DNA of 64,000 bases from Cymbidium sinense (lineage: Eukaryota; Streptophyta; Magnoliopsida; Asparagales; Orchidaceae), in assembly GCA_021442155.1 (NCBI GenBank), contig CM038215.1, forward strand, positions 9,138,976 to 9,202,975. Reading direction: 5' to 3'. A program made the position numbers and the translations under genes. Under the pieces are notes generated by a model, which did not search any database, was not told the DNA's origin, and saw only the letters and a program-made list of their open reading frames with translations. Position 1 is the stretch's first letter, and the number at the start of each line of letters is the position of its first letter. Below are positions 12,520 to 24,339 of this stretch, piece by piece.

Positions 12520-15410
12520 TGAGAACCCTAAATTAAATCCTGAACCCTAAACCTAAAACCTAAACCCTAAACACTAAACCCTAAACCCAAAAAACCTTAA
12601 ACCCTAAATCCTAATTCCTAAAACCCTAAACAGTAAACCCTAAACCCTAAACCATAAAACCTAAACCATAAACTATAAACCCTAAAACCTAAACCCTAAA
12701 CCCTAAACCCTCAACCCTAAACCCTAAAACCCTAAAACCCAAACCCTAAATCCTAAACCCTAAACCCTAAAAAGCTAAAAACCTAAACCTAAACTAAATA
12801 AAACCTAAAAATAAAATAAATAAACAAATAAATTAAAACAAAAACATAAACTAAAACCTAAACCTAAACATAAACATAAACTTAAAAATAAAATAAAATA
12901 AAATAAATAAAAACTAAACTAAAATAACATAAATAAAATCTTAAACTAATTTAAAAACATAAAAAAAACTTAAATAAAATAAAAACTAAAGTTAAAATAA
13001 AAATAAAAATAAAATAAACCTAAAATAAGATAAAATAAAAACTAAATAAAATCTAATAATAAAAAATAAACTTAAAATTAAATAAAGAATAAAACTTAAA
13101 CCCTAAACTAAAAAAAAAATCTAAACCTAAAATAAAAATTAAATATACCTGAACCCAAACTAAAATAAACTAAGCCTAAACCTAATTTAAATAAAATAAA
13201 ATAAACTAAAAATAAACCTAAACCTAAAATAAAATATAAAACCTTAAAATAAACCTAAAAATAAGAACCTAAAACCTAAACCTAAAAAATTAAAATAAAA
13301 ACCTAAACATAAACCTAAAAAAAATAAATAAAACTTAAACCTAAAAAATAAAATAAAAATAAACCTAAACTAAAATAAATAACCTAAACTAAAATAAATA
13401 ACCTAAAATAAATAAACTAAACTAAATAAAAATAAAAATAAAAATAAACTAACATAGATAAATAAAAACTAAATAAACCTAAACTTACGAGTTTACTTAT
13501 TTGAAAAATAATAAAAAATAGAAAAAGTTAAAATCAAAATCAAAAATCCCTAACCCTAAACCCTAAACCCTAAAAGTAACCCTAAAACTTAAAACCCACA
13601 ACCCTAAACCCTAAACCCTAAACCCCAAACCCAAAACCCTAAATGCTAAATCCAAAACCCAAAACCATAAAAACCTAAAAATCTAAACCTAATCTAAATA
13701 AAACCTAAAATAAATAAATAAATAAACTTAAACCTAAAAAAATAAAAACTTAAACTAAAATCTAAACCTAAACCTAAACCTGAACCTAAAGCTAAGAAAA
13801 TAAAATAAAAACATAAACATACCTAAAAATAAAAAATAAAACCTAAACCTAAAAATAAATTAAAATAAAGCTAAACTAAAAAATAAACCTAAACTTAAAC
13901 CTAAAGCTAAAAAAATAAACTAAAATAAAAAACCTAAAGTAAAATAAATAAACATAAACGAAATAAACAAAACTAAATAAAAATAAAAATAAACCTAAAT
14001 AAAAATAAAATAAAAAATAAACTAAAATAAATAAATAAAATAAACTAATAAAATAAATAAACCTAAACCTACAAGTTTACTGAATTTAAAAAAAATCAAA
14101 AAATAAAAAATAAAAAAAGCCCTCACCCCATACCCTAAACCCCAAACCCTACTCCCTAAACCCTAAACTGTAAACCCTAGAAACCTAAAAACCTAAACTT
14201 AAGCTAAATAAAACCTAAAAATAAAATATATAAGAAAACTTAAACCTAAATAAAATAAAAACATAAAATAAAATGAAAACTTAAACTAAAACCTAAACCT
14301 AAGCCTAAACCTAAAAATAAAATAAACTAAAAAATAAAAACTAAACTTAAATAAAATTAATAAAAATCTAAACTAAACTAAAAAAAGAAAATAAAAATTA
14401 AAAAACTAAATAAAATTAAAACTAAACATAAAATAAAAATAAAAAAAACCTAAAATAAAATAAAATAAAAACTAAATAAAAACCTAAAATTAAAAAACAA
14501 ATTTAAAAACAAATCCTAAAAATAAATAAAACATAAAACATAAACCCTAAACTAAAAAAAACCTAAACCTAAAATAAATAAATAAAATAAACATAAACCT
14601 AAACTAGAATAAACTAAACTAAAATAAATAAAACCTAAACCTAAACCAAAAATAAACTAAACCTAAAGCCTAAACTAAAAAAAATAAAATAAACCGAAAA
14701 TAAACCTAAAGCTAAACTAAATATAAATAAAACCTAAAAGTAACCCTAAAATAAAAACCTAAAACTTAAACCTAAAAAAATAAAATAAAAACCTAAACCT
14801 AAACCTAAAATAAAAAAAATTAAACCTAAACCTCAAAATTAAATAAAATAAAATAAACTAAAAATAAACATAAACATAAACCTAAACCTAATAAATAAGC
14901 TAAAAGAAAAACATAAAAAAAAAAAATTAAAAATAAAACTATATAAAAATTAAAATAAATAAAAATAAACTATATAAACCTAAACCAACCTATTTACTTA
15001 ATTTTAAAAAATTCCATAAACCTAAAATAAACCATAAACCCTAAACCCTAAACCTTAAACCCTAAACACTAAATCCTAAAAAACCCTAAACCTTAAACCA
15101 TAAACCCTAAACCCTAAACCCTAAACCATAAACCCTAAAAAACCATAAACCCTAAACCCTTAACACTAAACCTTAAAAAACCCTAAACCTTAAACCCCAA
15201 ACCCTAAAACCATAAACCCTAAAAAACCATAAACCCTAAACCTAAAACACCTAACCTTACAACCCTAAACCCTAAACCATAAACCCTAAACTTTAAACCC
15301 TAAACCCTAAACCTTAAACCATCAAAACTATAAACCTTAAAGGATAAACTCTTAACCATAATCCCTAAACCCTATCCCTAAACTCTAAACCCTAAACCTT
15401 AAACCTTGAA
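12520..15410 (+). repeat. Telomere-like satellite, longest left-hand tract
   Basis: CCCTAAA-rich tracts at about 12,540-12,780, 13,545-13,690, 14,110-14,190 and 15,020-15,410 are separated by A-rich CCTAAA/AATAAA tracts. Versions of the anchor precede three of them, at about 13,484-13,503, 14,069-14,087 and 14,986-15,005. This gives a higher-order unit of roughly 0.6-0.9 kb here. The + strand is almost free of G. No gene is visible. Confidence 0.88.
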
Positions 15411-17273
15411 CTTATTTTTACTTTTTTGCCTAGGCTGGTTTATGTTTTTGACCTTTTTCTTTTGTGTTGGCCTAATGGTTGCTACTTCGTGGTTCTTGTC
15501 TTTCCAACCTGGGTTGGCTTGGTTTTGTTAGCTTGGTGGCTATTGTCTTCTCTGCCTTGTTACTCTGGTTGCTGGTGGATGAGATAGTTTATGCTTTGGC
15601 TTTATTCTATTTTTTTGCACTGGTTTGTTTGTTGGCACCTCTAGAACCTCTAGAACTCTAATTACCTTTTACTGGTTTTTCATGGTTGGATGGGTGGCCT
15701 TCCTAGTGGGAACTACTATTGGTTGTTGCTTTTGAGCCTTCTTTTGGAGAATTTCATGCCTACCTTTTTGGGGATTGCCTCCTAGTTCCTTGTTGTTTGT
15801 TGTTGGATACTTCTGGCTTAGTTTTGTGTTTGGTTATTCTCCTGGGATTAGCCTCTACTCGATATGTTATTTGCAACACATTTTATATTATTATTATGCT
15901 ACCTATAAGGTCAGTCTTTGTTGCTAGGGAAGTTGGGTTTTTTGGTAGGTCCTGGCTAACTGCTGTTGTTACCTTTCTATGGTGGCTCTTCTTCTTTTGA
16001 ACCTCTATTGTGAGGTGCTTTTTTGGTTTTATGCTTTTCATTGGATGCTGCGGGTGCTTCCTTTGTTGGTTAATTATGATGGGTTGTTCTCTAGTGGTTG
16101 AATTCTTGTTGTTTTACTCAACTAGTTTGGTTGGAGGAGTTTTAGTTGTCCTTGGAATCTTGGTTGGTTGATTTCTTTTCCTTGTTGGTCTTTTCCTTCT
16201 TCTTGGACAATTTGTTGGAGCCTTTTGTTGTGCTTGCAAACCTTTGTTGATCCTTTTGGATTGGACTTTTTAGTTTCCAGTGGTTGGTGGCTACCTTTGG
16301 CCACCTTTTGTGTGGCTATTTTATCTTCTGGTGATTTGCACTGCCTGCTTATGTTTCCTTCAATTGATGATTTCATTTTTGAGCTATTTAGTCATTTATG
16401 GTTGCTCACCTTAGTTTAGCTTGGTGACTGCTACTTGTTGGGAATTTGGCTTTAGTGCTCCTATCTTGGTTTGGTAGGCTATTTCTTTGTTAATTCGCAT
16501 TGGTCTGGTGCTTGCTGATGGCTGGTTCTGGTTTTCTATAGTTCAGAGCTTGGATGGGTATTTGGATAATGGTTATTATTGGTGTTCTGACTTTGTTCTA
16601 GCCTCTCTCTGGGTTTTTATGATTAGTCTATTATGGTTTTTTTTTGGTGGTCTAGCTGGCTGTTGGCGGGTTGCTCTTTGTTTAATGGTGCAGGATCTGG
16701 AACTCTACAGACTATTGGCCTTGGATGTTTTCTTATATATGGTATGCTGGCTATGATGGCTTTGCTCTTTGGTTGGTAGCATTACATATGATTGTAACCC
16801 TTCTTTATGATGTTTGGATGCTCATATGTATTGTTTCCATTTGAGATGACCCTAACTGAGCCTGAGCCTTATCTTCTCGCTTCTCCTTTTCCTCTTATCC
16901 TTATCCTTTTAGCTATGACTTTTGCCTTTGTAGTTTTTTTTGCATTTCTTTGGTGTTGGAACTTTATAGAGGGAATGGTCATTACTTAGTCAAGCCAAGT
17001 GTTGTTCGGATCTTTCTTATCTTGCTTTCAAAAGAATCATCAACTTGTTGACTCATCCTTTACTATTTTCAGATTGTTTTAGCCTTACTCTTTTTTTCTC
17101 TTATGCTTTTTAGTTGCCGTATTTCCTCTTTCTTTTCTTTTTCTAATGTACTTAGATGGGGGTTTAGCTCTTTAGTTTTCTTGTAGCTCTGAGAGCAGCA
17201 GAATTTTAGAGCTTTAGCACTTTTAAGGACATTGTATATTTTCCTTTTATGGTAATAAAATTCTAAATTTCCC
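15411..17273 (+). mobile_element. 5'-truncated LINE 3'-UTR segment, copy 3 (longest)
   Basis: The segment starts at CTTATTTTTACTTTTTTGCC and ends at TGGTAATAAAATTCTAAA. It is the most complete of the short copies at about 1.9 kb. The + strand is T/G-rich, which creates open frames such as 15,719-16,000 and 16,487-16,756 with Trp/Leu/Phe-rich products that I do not regard as genes. It is bounded by telomere-like repeats and followed by a GRP fragment. Confidence 0.85.
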
Positions 17274-18464
17274 AAAATAAAATCCCTTAACAACCCTAAA
17301 CCCTAAACCCTAAACCCTAAACCCTAAACCATAAACCCTAAACCCTAAACTCTAAAAAAACCTTAAACCCTAAACATTAAAACCTAAACCCTAAACTAAA
17401 ATCTCCCTAAACCTAAAACCTAAACCTAAACCCTAAACCCTAAACCCTAAAAAGCCTAAACCCTAAAAACTAAACCTTAAACCCTAAACCCTAAACCCTA
17501 AACCCTAAAACCCTAAACCTTAAACCCTAAACCATAAACCTAAAAACCTAAACCTAAATAAGAAAGATAAACAAAATTAAAAAAAACCTAAACCTAAACC
17601 TAAAAATAAAAAGAATAAAAAATAAAAACTAAACTAAAACAAAATAAATAAAAACCTAAACTAAACTAAAAAATAAAAAAACCTAGAAATAAACAACCTA
17701 AATAACATAAAAACTAAACCTAAAATAAAATAAAATAAACCTAAGATAAAATAAAATAAAAACTAGATAAAAACCTAAAAATAAAAAAATAAAATAAACT
17801 AAAATATATAAAAAATATACTAAATAGATAAATCTACTAAATTTTTTTTTGCAAAGACCCTAAACCTCAAACCCTAACACTAAGCCCTAACCCTAAAAAA
17901 TCATAAACCCTAAACCCTAAACTCTAAATAACTAAAACATAAACTTAACCATAAAATAAAAACTAAACCTAAACCCTAAAACCTAAACTAAAACTCAAAA
18001 CCCTAAACTAAACCCTAAAAAACTCAAATCATAAACCCTAAACCTAAACCATAAACCCTAAATCTAAATCATAAACACAAATAAATAAACCTTAACCCTA
18101 AACCTAAAATAAATAAACTACCCTAAATAAACCCTAAACCTAAACCCTAAACCAAATCAAACCCTAAACCCTAACCACTAAAATATAAATAAACCTAAAA
18201 CTCTAAACCCTAAATAAACCTAAAATCTAAACCTAAATCCTAAATAAAAAACCTAAATCCTAAACACTAAACTAAACCCATAAATCTAAAAAAACCCTAA
18301 ACCCAAAAAGCATAAATCTTAAAACCCTAAACCCTAAACCCTAAACCATATCCTTAAACATGAAACCCTAAACCACAAACCCTAAACCAAAACCTAAAGT
18401 AACTAAATAAATTAAAAAATATATCTAAACACTAAAACCTAATAAACTTAAACCTATAAACCCT
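17274..18464 (+). repeat. Telomere-like satellite between LINE segment and GRP fragment
   Basis: Good CCCTAAA runs lie at about 17,290-17,340 and 17,460-17,540. They are followed by an A-rich tract, a decayed anchor at about 17,825-17,850, and a second, more mixed CCCTAAA region up to the GRP start. At about 1.2 kb this spacer is three times longer than the matching spacers in units 1 and 2, which suggests an inserted or duplicated higher-order block. Confidence 0.88.
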
Positions 18465-18908
18465 AAGAATGGAAACTGAAAGAACATCACCATCAACTAG
18501 GCTCAGTCTAGATCTGGTGATGGATGTGAAGGTGGAGGCGACGATTATCACAATGATGGTGGGGGATCTTGAGATGTTGGTGGATATGGAGGTGGTCGTT
18601 GGAGTAGTGTTGGTTATGGAGGTGGGAGGAGCAATGATGGTTATAGCTGTGGTGGTGGTAGAGTGAGAGATCAGGAATATGATGGTGCTCCCGCTACTCG
18701 AGAGGTCGGGGTGGTTCTGATAAGAACTAAAGAAACTAAACAAAGGTTGATCTGATCATCTTAAAGCTAAACTTGTTACCTGGGGTTTTGATTTTCTATG
18801 CCTACACATATTTTAACTATGCTTGTGTCTTAGAAAACATGGTGTACTTGGTTGATGAAATAAAAAAGAAATATTGAATCTGAATTTGTTCTATGTTTAA
18901 AAAAAACC
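18465..18908 (+). pseudogene. GRP7-type C-terminal fragment, copy 3
   Basis: The frame starting at 18,468 reads through NITIN, a stop (TAG), then AQSRSGDG. Glycine-rich repeats follow (YHNDGGGS, GGYGGGRW, GYGGGRSNDGY) and an RDQEYDG block. The TAG stands where copy 1 keeps CAG (Gln). A second in-frame stop lies in the glycine-rich region, and the 3' end is frameshifted. The 3'-UTR block (TTGGTTGATGAAAT, TTGAATCTGAATTTG) and an A run at about 18,899-18,906 are the same as in the other copies. No RRM precedes it, only telomere-like DNA. Confidence 0.85.
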
Positions 18909-21342
18909 AAAAACTCAAACCCTAAACTAAAAATTGAACCCTAAACCTAAAACATCAACCCTAAACCCTAAACCCTAAACCCAAAAAACCCTAAACCCTA
19001 AACCTTAAACCTTAAACCCTAAACCCTAAACCCTAAAACCTAAAACCCTAAACCCTAAACCCTAAACCTTCAAACCTAAACCCTAAACCATAAACCCTAA
19101 ACCCTAAACCCCAAAGCCTAAACCCTAAACCTAAAACTCTAAACTAACCCTAAACCTTAAAAACCTAAGACCAAAACCTAAACTAAATAGAACCTAAAAA
19201 TAAAATAAATAAAAAATCTTAAACCAAAATAAAAGAACAATTAAAATAAAATAAAAACCTAAACTAAGACCTAAACCTAAACCGAAAAGAAAATAAAAAA
19301 AAATTAAAACTAAACTAAAATAAAATAAATAAAAACCTAAATTAAACTAAAAATAAAAAATAAAAAATATAAACTAAAAACTAAACCTAAAATAAAAATA
19401 AAATAAACCTAAAATAAAAACTAAATAAATACCTAAACCTAAAAAATAAAATTGCAAAATAAATAAAAATTAAACATAAACCCTAAACTAAAAAAAAACT
19501 TAAAGATAAAATAAAAATAAAATAAACCTAAACCTAAAATATAATAAACTAAAATAAAATAAATAAAACCTAAAATAAACTAAACCTAATCCTAAACCTA
19601 AACTAAATAAAATAAAATAAACTTAAAATAAACGTAAACCTCAACTAAAAAAAATCAAATAGTAAACCTAAAAAAATAAAATAGAAAACCAAACCTAAAC
19701 CTAAAAATAAGAAATAAAGCCTAAACCTAAAAAATAAAAAATAAAAAAAACTAAACTAAAACATAAACCTAAACTTAAACCTAAACCTAAAAAAACTAAA
19801 AGAAAAAACCTAAACTAAAATAAATAAACCTAAAATAATTAAATTGAACTAAATAAAATCAAAATAAACCTAAATAAAAATAAAATATAAAATAAACTAA
19901 AATAAATAAAAAAATAAACTAAATAAACCTAAACCTACTTGTTTACTTAATTTAAAAATAAATAAAATTAAAATAAAATAAAAACCCTAAACCTAAAATA
20001 AACTAACCCTAAACTAAACTAAACCCTAAACCCCAAATAAAACTAACCCTAAACTCAAACCCTAACCCTAAACCCCAAACCCTAAACCATAAAACTAACC
20101 CTAAACTAAAACCTAAACCCTAAAACCCCAAAACTACTATAAACTAAATCCCAAAAATTTGAAACCTAAACTAAATAAAGCATAAAAGTAAAATAAATAA
20201 AGAAACCTAAACCAAAATAAAATAATAAAATAAAATAAAAACCTAAACTAAAGCCTAAACCTAAACCTAAAAATAAAATAAAATAAAAATAAAAAATAAA
20301 CTAAAATAAAATAAATAAAAAACCTAAGCTAAACTAAAAAAATTAAATTAAATTAAAAATAAAAAAACCTAAATAAAATAAAAACTAAACATAAAATAAA
20401 AATAAAATAAACCTAAAATAAAATAAAATAAAAACTAAATAAAAACTTAAACCTAAAAAATAAACCTAAAAATAAATAAAAAATAAAACATAAACCCTAA
20501 ACTAAAAGAAAACCTAAACCTAAAATAAATAAACTAAAATAAACCTAAACCTAAACTAAAATAAACTAAACTAAAATAAATAAAACCTAAACCAAAACCT
20601 AAAATAAAATAAACCAAAACCTTAAACTAAATAGAATAAAATAAACTAAAAATAAACCTCTACCTAAACTAAAAGTAAAACCTAAAAATAAACCTAAAAT
20701 AAAAACCTAAAACCTAAACCTAAAAAAATAAAATAAAAACCTAAACCTAAACCTAATGAAAAGAAAAAATCTAAAGCAAAAAAATTAAATAAAAATAAAA
20801 CTAAGCTAAAAAAACATCAACCTAAACTTAAACCTAAATAATTAACTAAAATAACAAACCTAAACTAAAATAAATAAACCTAAAATAAATAAACTAAACT
20901 AAATAAAAATAAAAATTAACCTAAATAAAACTAAAAAATAAAATGAACTAAAAAACAAAATAAATAAACTAAATAAACCTAAGTCTACCACTTTACGTAA
21001 TTTTTAACAAAAAACCTAAACCTAAAATAAACCATAAACCCTAAACCCTAAAAAAATGTAAACCTTAAACCCTAAACACTAAACCCTAAAAACCTAAACC
21101 CTAAACCCTAAACCCTAAATCCTAAACCCTAAAAAACCATAAACCCTAAACCCTGAACTAACCTAAACACTAAACCCTAAAACCTAAATTAACCATAAAC
21201 CCCAAACCCCCTAACAACCTTAAACCCTAAACCCTAAAGCCTAGACACTATACCATAAACCCTAAACCCTAAACCCTAAATCTTAAACCATAAACCCTAA
21301 ACCCTAAGCCCTAAACCTTAAACCATAACCCTAAACCCTAAA
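18909..21342 (+). repeat. Telomere-like satellite with two anchor copies
   Basis: CCCTAAA-rich tracts at about 18,950-19,170, 19,980-20,130 and 21,030-21,342 alternate with A-rich tracts. Anchors at about 19,935-19,953 (CTACTTGTTTACTTAATT) and 20,985-21,003 (CTACCACTTTACGTAATT) are about 1.05 kb apart and sit at the same phase as in the earlier tracts. No gene is visible. Confidence 0.88.
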
Positions 21343-22250
21343 CTTATTTTCACTTTTTGGATTAAGTTAGGTAATGTTTTTGACCTCTTTCTTTTGGGTT
21401 GGCCTGGTGGTTGCTACTTAGTGATTCATGTCTTTTCATGGGTTGGTGTTTTTACCGGTAGTGCTATCTTCTCTGTCACTGTGGATGAGATGGTTTTTTT
21501 CTCTAGCTCTATTCTATTTTCTACACTGGTTGGTTTGTTGGCTATACTCTTGAACTTGAATTACTTTTTTGGAAGTTTTTCATGGTTGGATGGGTGGCCT
21601 TCTTAGTGGGAGCTGTTGTTGATTGTTCCTTTTTTGGGCCTTCCTTTGAAAAATTTCTGCTTTTTGTGCGGCCTCCCGTCTTATTGTTCTTTGGATCCTT
21701 CTTTTTCCTTCATTTTGTGTTTAGTTATTCTCCTGGTATTAGCCTTTACTAGCTCCTTCGTTTGAAGCACATTTTATGTTGTTATTATGCTTCTTGTCGG
21801 GTTAGTCTTTATTGTCGAGGAAGTTTGGTTTTTCGGCTTGTCCTAGCTACCTGATGTTGTTGCCTTTCTATGGTGGTTGTGCTTCTTTTAGAACCATATT
21901 GTGTGGTGCTTTGTTAATTTTTTCCTTTTCCTTGGATGCTGAGGATGCTTCGTTTGTTGGTTACTTATGATGGGTTGTTCTATGGTGGTTGCTTTATGGC
22001 TATTTTACTAAGCTGGTTTGGTTGAAGGACTTTTAGTTGCCTTTGAAATCTTGGTTGGTTGATTTTTTTTCCTTTTTGTTGGCTATTTCTCTGTTAATTG
22101 TCATGGGTCCGGTGCTTGTTGATGGCTAGTTATAGTTTTCCATAGTTTGGAGCTTGGATGGGTATTTGGATAATAAATTTATGTTGGATGACTTTGTTCT
22201 AGCCTCTGAGTTATTGTGATTACCATTATGGTCATTTTGGTGGTTTTCTA
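21343..22250 (+). mobile_element. LINE 3'-UTR segment, copy 4, cut short on its right
   Basis: It begins at CTTATTTTCACTTTTTGG, exactly like copies 1-3. It can be followed to about 22,250 (TTATTGTGATTACC..TTTGGTGG, compared with 10,995-11,040 in copy 2). There the match stops and unrelated AT-rich sequence begins. The last roughly 0.7 kb of the LINE 3' UTR, including the TAATAAAATT end, is missing. Confidence 0.78.
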
Positions 22251-22319
22251 CCTTGATTAAGCCCCACCCCATCCCCTATGGACACTCTATTTGGATCAAG
22301 TCCTTTGTGACTCTATTTG

Positions 22320-23745
22320 GACACTACCCAGGTTACTTCTAGATTGGATAGTTCCCATTTCCTAGTAACCACTCCTCTGGTTGGAGAATCTATTCAGTGG
22401 ATGCATAAATTCTCCCTTGGTTCAGTAAATCTGAGATGGGTCTAAGATGATATAAGCTTCTTCTCAGTATGATCCCTCACAAACTAACATGGTCCATGAT
22501 AAAATAAATAAACAAATAACAGAATAAACAAAATTAATTCTATTGTGGATTAGAAATTTAGGCCCCCAAAGGGCCCCTTTTCCTAAGTAGGCATCCTATA
22601 TTTAAGGAAGTGTCAGCAAAACTCCCTATATGAATTGCCTGACTACCTGAGTTGAGATAAATTCTCGGGTCAGTACTCTCTCCGTAGTCACCCTTAGGTC
22701 ATGTTCAATCTATTTTGCCCAAGTAGGTTACCCCGGTAGTCATTCCACTTTGAAAGATGTAAGACTATGATGCATTCTTTCTAGCATGATTGTCACAAAT
22801 TGACAGAAAGCCCTAAGTTGGGTTCGATATGTTGCCCAAAGCAACCGATCACCCCAGTGGTCTTTTCTAGTGGAAGATGTGAGTCCACGAGCTTTCTTCC
22901 ACCAAATGATCATTGCAAACTGAAAGACACTCCTTTGATTGGATAGTTCTCCCATTGGTCAGAAAGTACACCCATTATTTCAGTGAATCTGAGATAGGTC
23001 TAGGCTTTTATAAGCTCCTTCTTAGTGTCATCCATCACAAACCAACGAAATCCATAAAAAAATCTAAAAAATGAAATTAATCTTTGACTATCCTTAAGCT
23101 GATTTAAGTCCCCGAGTGGCATTCACTTAATAGTCAGCCCTAGGTCAGGTTTGATTTGTTGCCTAATGTAACCAATCACCCTAGTGGTTCCTTATTCTAG
23201 AAGATGTGAGTCCCTATGCTTTCTTCTTAACCTGGCCATTGTATTTCAAAAGGCATTTCCCCTTTGTTGGATAGTCTTACCTCATGGTTAGTAGACTACT
23301 CCCTTTGAATTTGTAAATTTGAGTTAGGTCTAAGCTTCCATTGCCCCTACTCAGTACGGTTCATTGCAAACCTATGGGATCCATCATAATCAGAATAAAC
23401 AAAACTAAAAAAAATGAAATCAATCTTGACTATCTTTGAGCTGATCTAAGTCCCTTAGTGGCATTCACTTAATAGTCGCCTAGGTTGGTTCAATCATTGC
23501 CTTACCAATAGATTACCCCAAAGAACTAGTCTCTATTTTGGAGGATGTAAGTCTATGCTTTCTTCTTAGTACCGTCAGATATCTAAAAGGTATCCCTTTG
23601 GTTGGCTAGTCCTACTATGTGTTTAGTAGACTACCTCTTTCAATTAGTAAATCTGAGTTAGGTCTTGACCTCCATGGTTCCTACTCAATGCGACTCATTG
23701 CAAACCAACAAGGGTCATCTAAAAATTCAAAACCTAACAAATTTA
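22320..23745 (+). repeat. Tandem repeat with about 325-bp period
   Basis: Similar blocks recur with a TTGGATAGT/TTGGCTAGTC landmark at about 22,345, 22,940, 23,259 and 23,593. Each contains GAAGATGTGAGTCC-like, AATCTGAGATAGGTCTA-like and CATTGCAAACC-like motifs. The last two intervals are 319 and 334 bases. The first is longer and probably includes a partial extra unit. No open frame or known domain is seen. Confidence 0.75.
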
Positions 23746-24187
23746 AAACAAATTAAACCCACTTCCCCAGTGAAACAAATCAAATCTTTGGCTCCTTAGA
23801 GAAAATCAAATCAAACTTTCATCCCCCTGTGGATGACTTGAAACTGCTTCCCTAGTGGAAGGTTCACACTCTATCCCTTAGTTTTTTTTCCCTCTTATGT
23901 CTTGGGCATAAGTAGAGCCACATTGCACTAAGCTCTAGATTTTTCTTTTCCTTGGTTAAGGATAGATTTCTTTTATTAGTTCTTGTGATCTTGTTTTTGA
24001 TCATTTTGGTCAACATATGTGGTGTTCCTGTCACACCACACTTATTGGGCACTTTGTTGACCTCATTTTTAGAATGAGCTCTCAACCCCTCCATCTTAGA
24101 CATAGGGTTCCACTAGTTATTAGGTGGATACTCAAACCTATCCCTAGAGACTTTGAAGAGTTAGCCATAGGAATAGGTCATGCCTTA

Positions 24188-24198
24188 GGGGTGTTACA
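24188..24198 (-). other. LTR-start-like motif on the minus strand
   Basis: On the minus strand this reads TGTAACACCCC and continues CTAAGGCATG, preceded by a purine-rich stretch (AAGGGTAGGAAA). Many plant LTRs begin with TGTRAYACCCC after a polypurine tract. The matching place in the right arm (about 38,770-38,790) keeps AAGGCAT but not a clear TG start. A second similar word, TGTGATACCCCT, lies at 37,529-37,540 on the + strand. These hint that the arms are decayed LTR-element DNA. The element's limits are not resolved. Confidence 0.4.
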
Positions 24199-24339
24199 AA
24201 AATTTCCTACCCTTAGCTTAAACCTTTCTTCACTTTCCTTCTTTCAAGTCAAACTCTAAATTAATCTCAATTGGTTTTCTCCAAATTCAAATCAACTCCA
24301 TATAATTAAATCCATGATTGAAACCCATGATCAAAATTT

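Noticed and set aside
16122..16376. A Lys/Gln-rich minus-strand frame that could be taken for a basic protein
   Set aside because: It is antisense to the T/G-rich LINE tail, so A/C-rich codons give Lys, Gln, Thr and Asn. No homologous frame exists in the sister segments.
18432..18743. A 103-residue Thr/Ile/Ser-rich frame on the minus strand
   Set aside because: It is the antisense shadow of GRP fragment copy 3.
4800..21340. A true chromosome end
   Set aside because: Perfect CCCTAAA runs are no longer than about five units, the array is broken up by LINE and GRP segments, and unrelated DNA continues on both sides. It is interstitial.
22566..22590. A GC-rich palindromic word (GGCCCCCAAAGGGCCCC) as a possible regulatory site or terminator
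   Set aside because: It occurs once, in non-coding repeat DNA with no gene nearby. Nothing supports a function.
23864..24259. Two frames on opposite strands next to the left arm
   Set aside because: Short, overlapping, without recognisable motifs, and the corresponding right-arm sequence does not keep them open.
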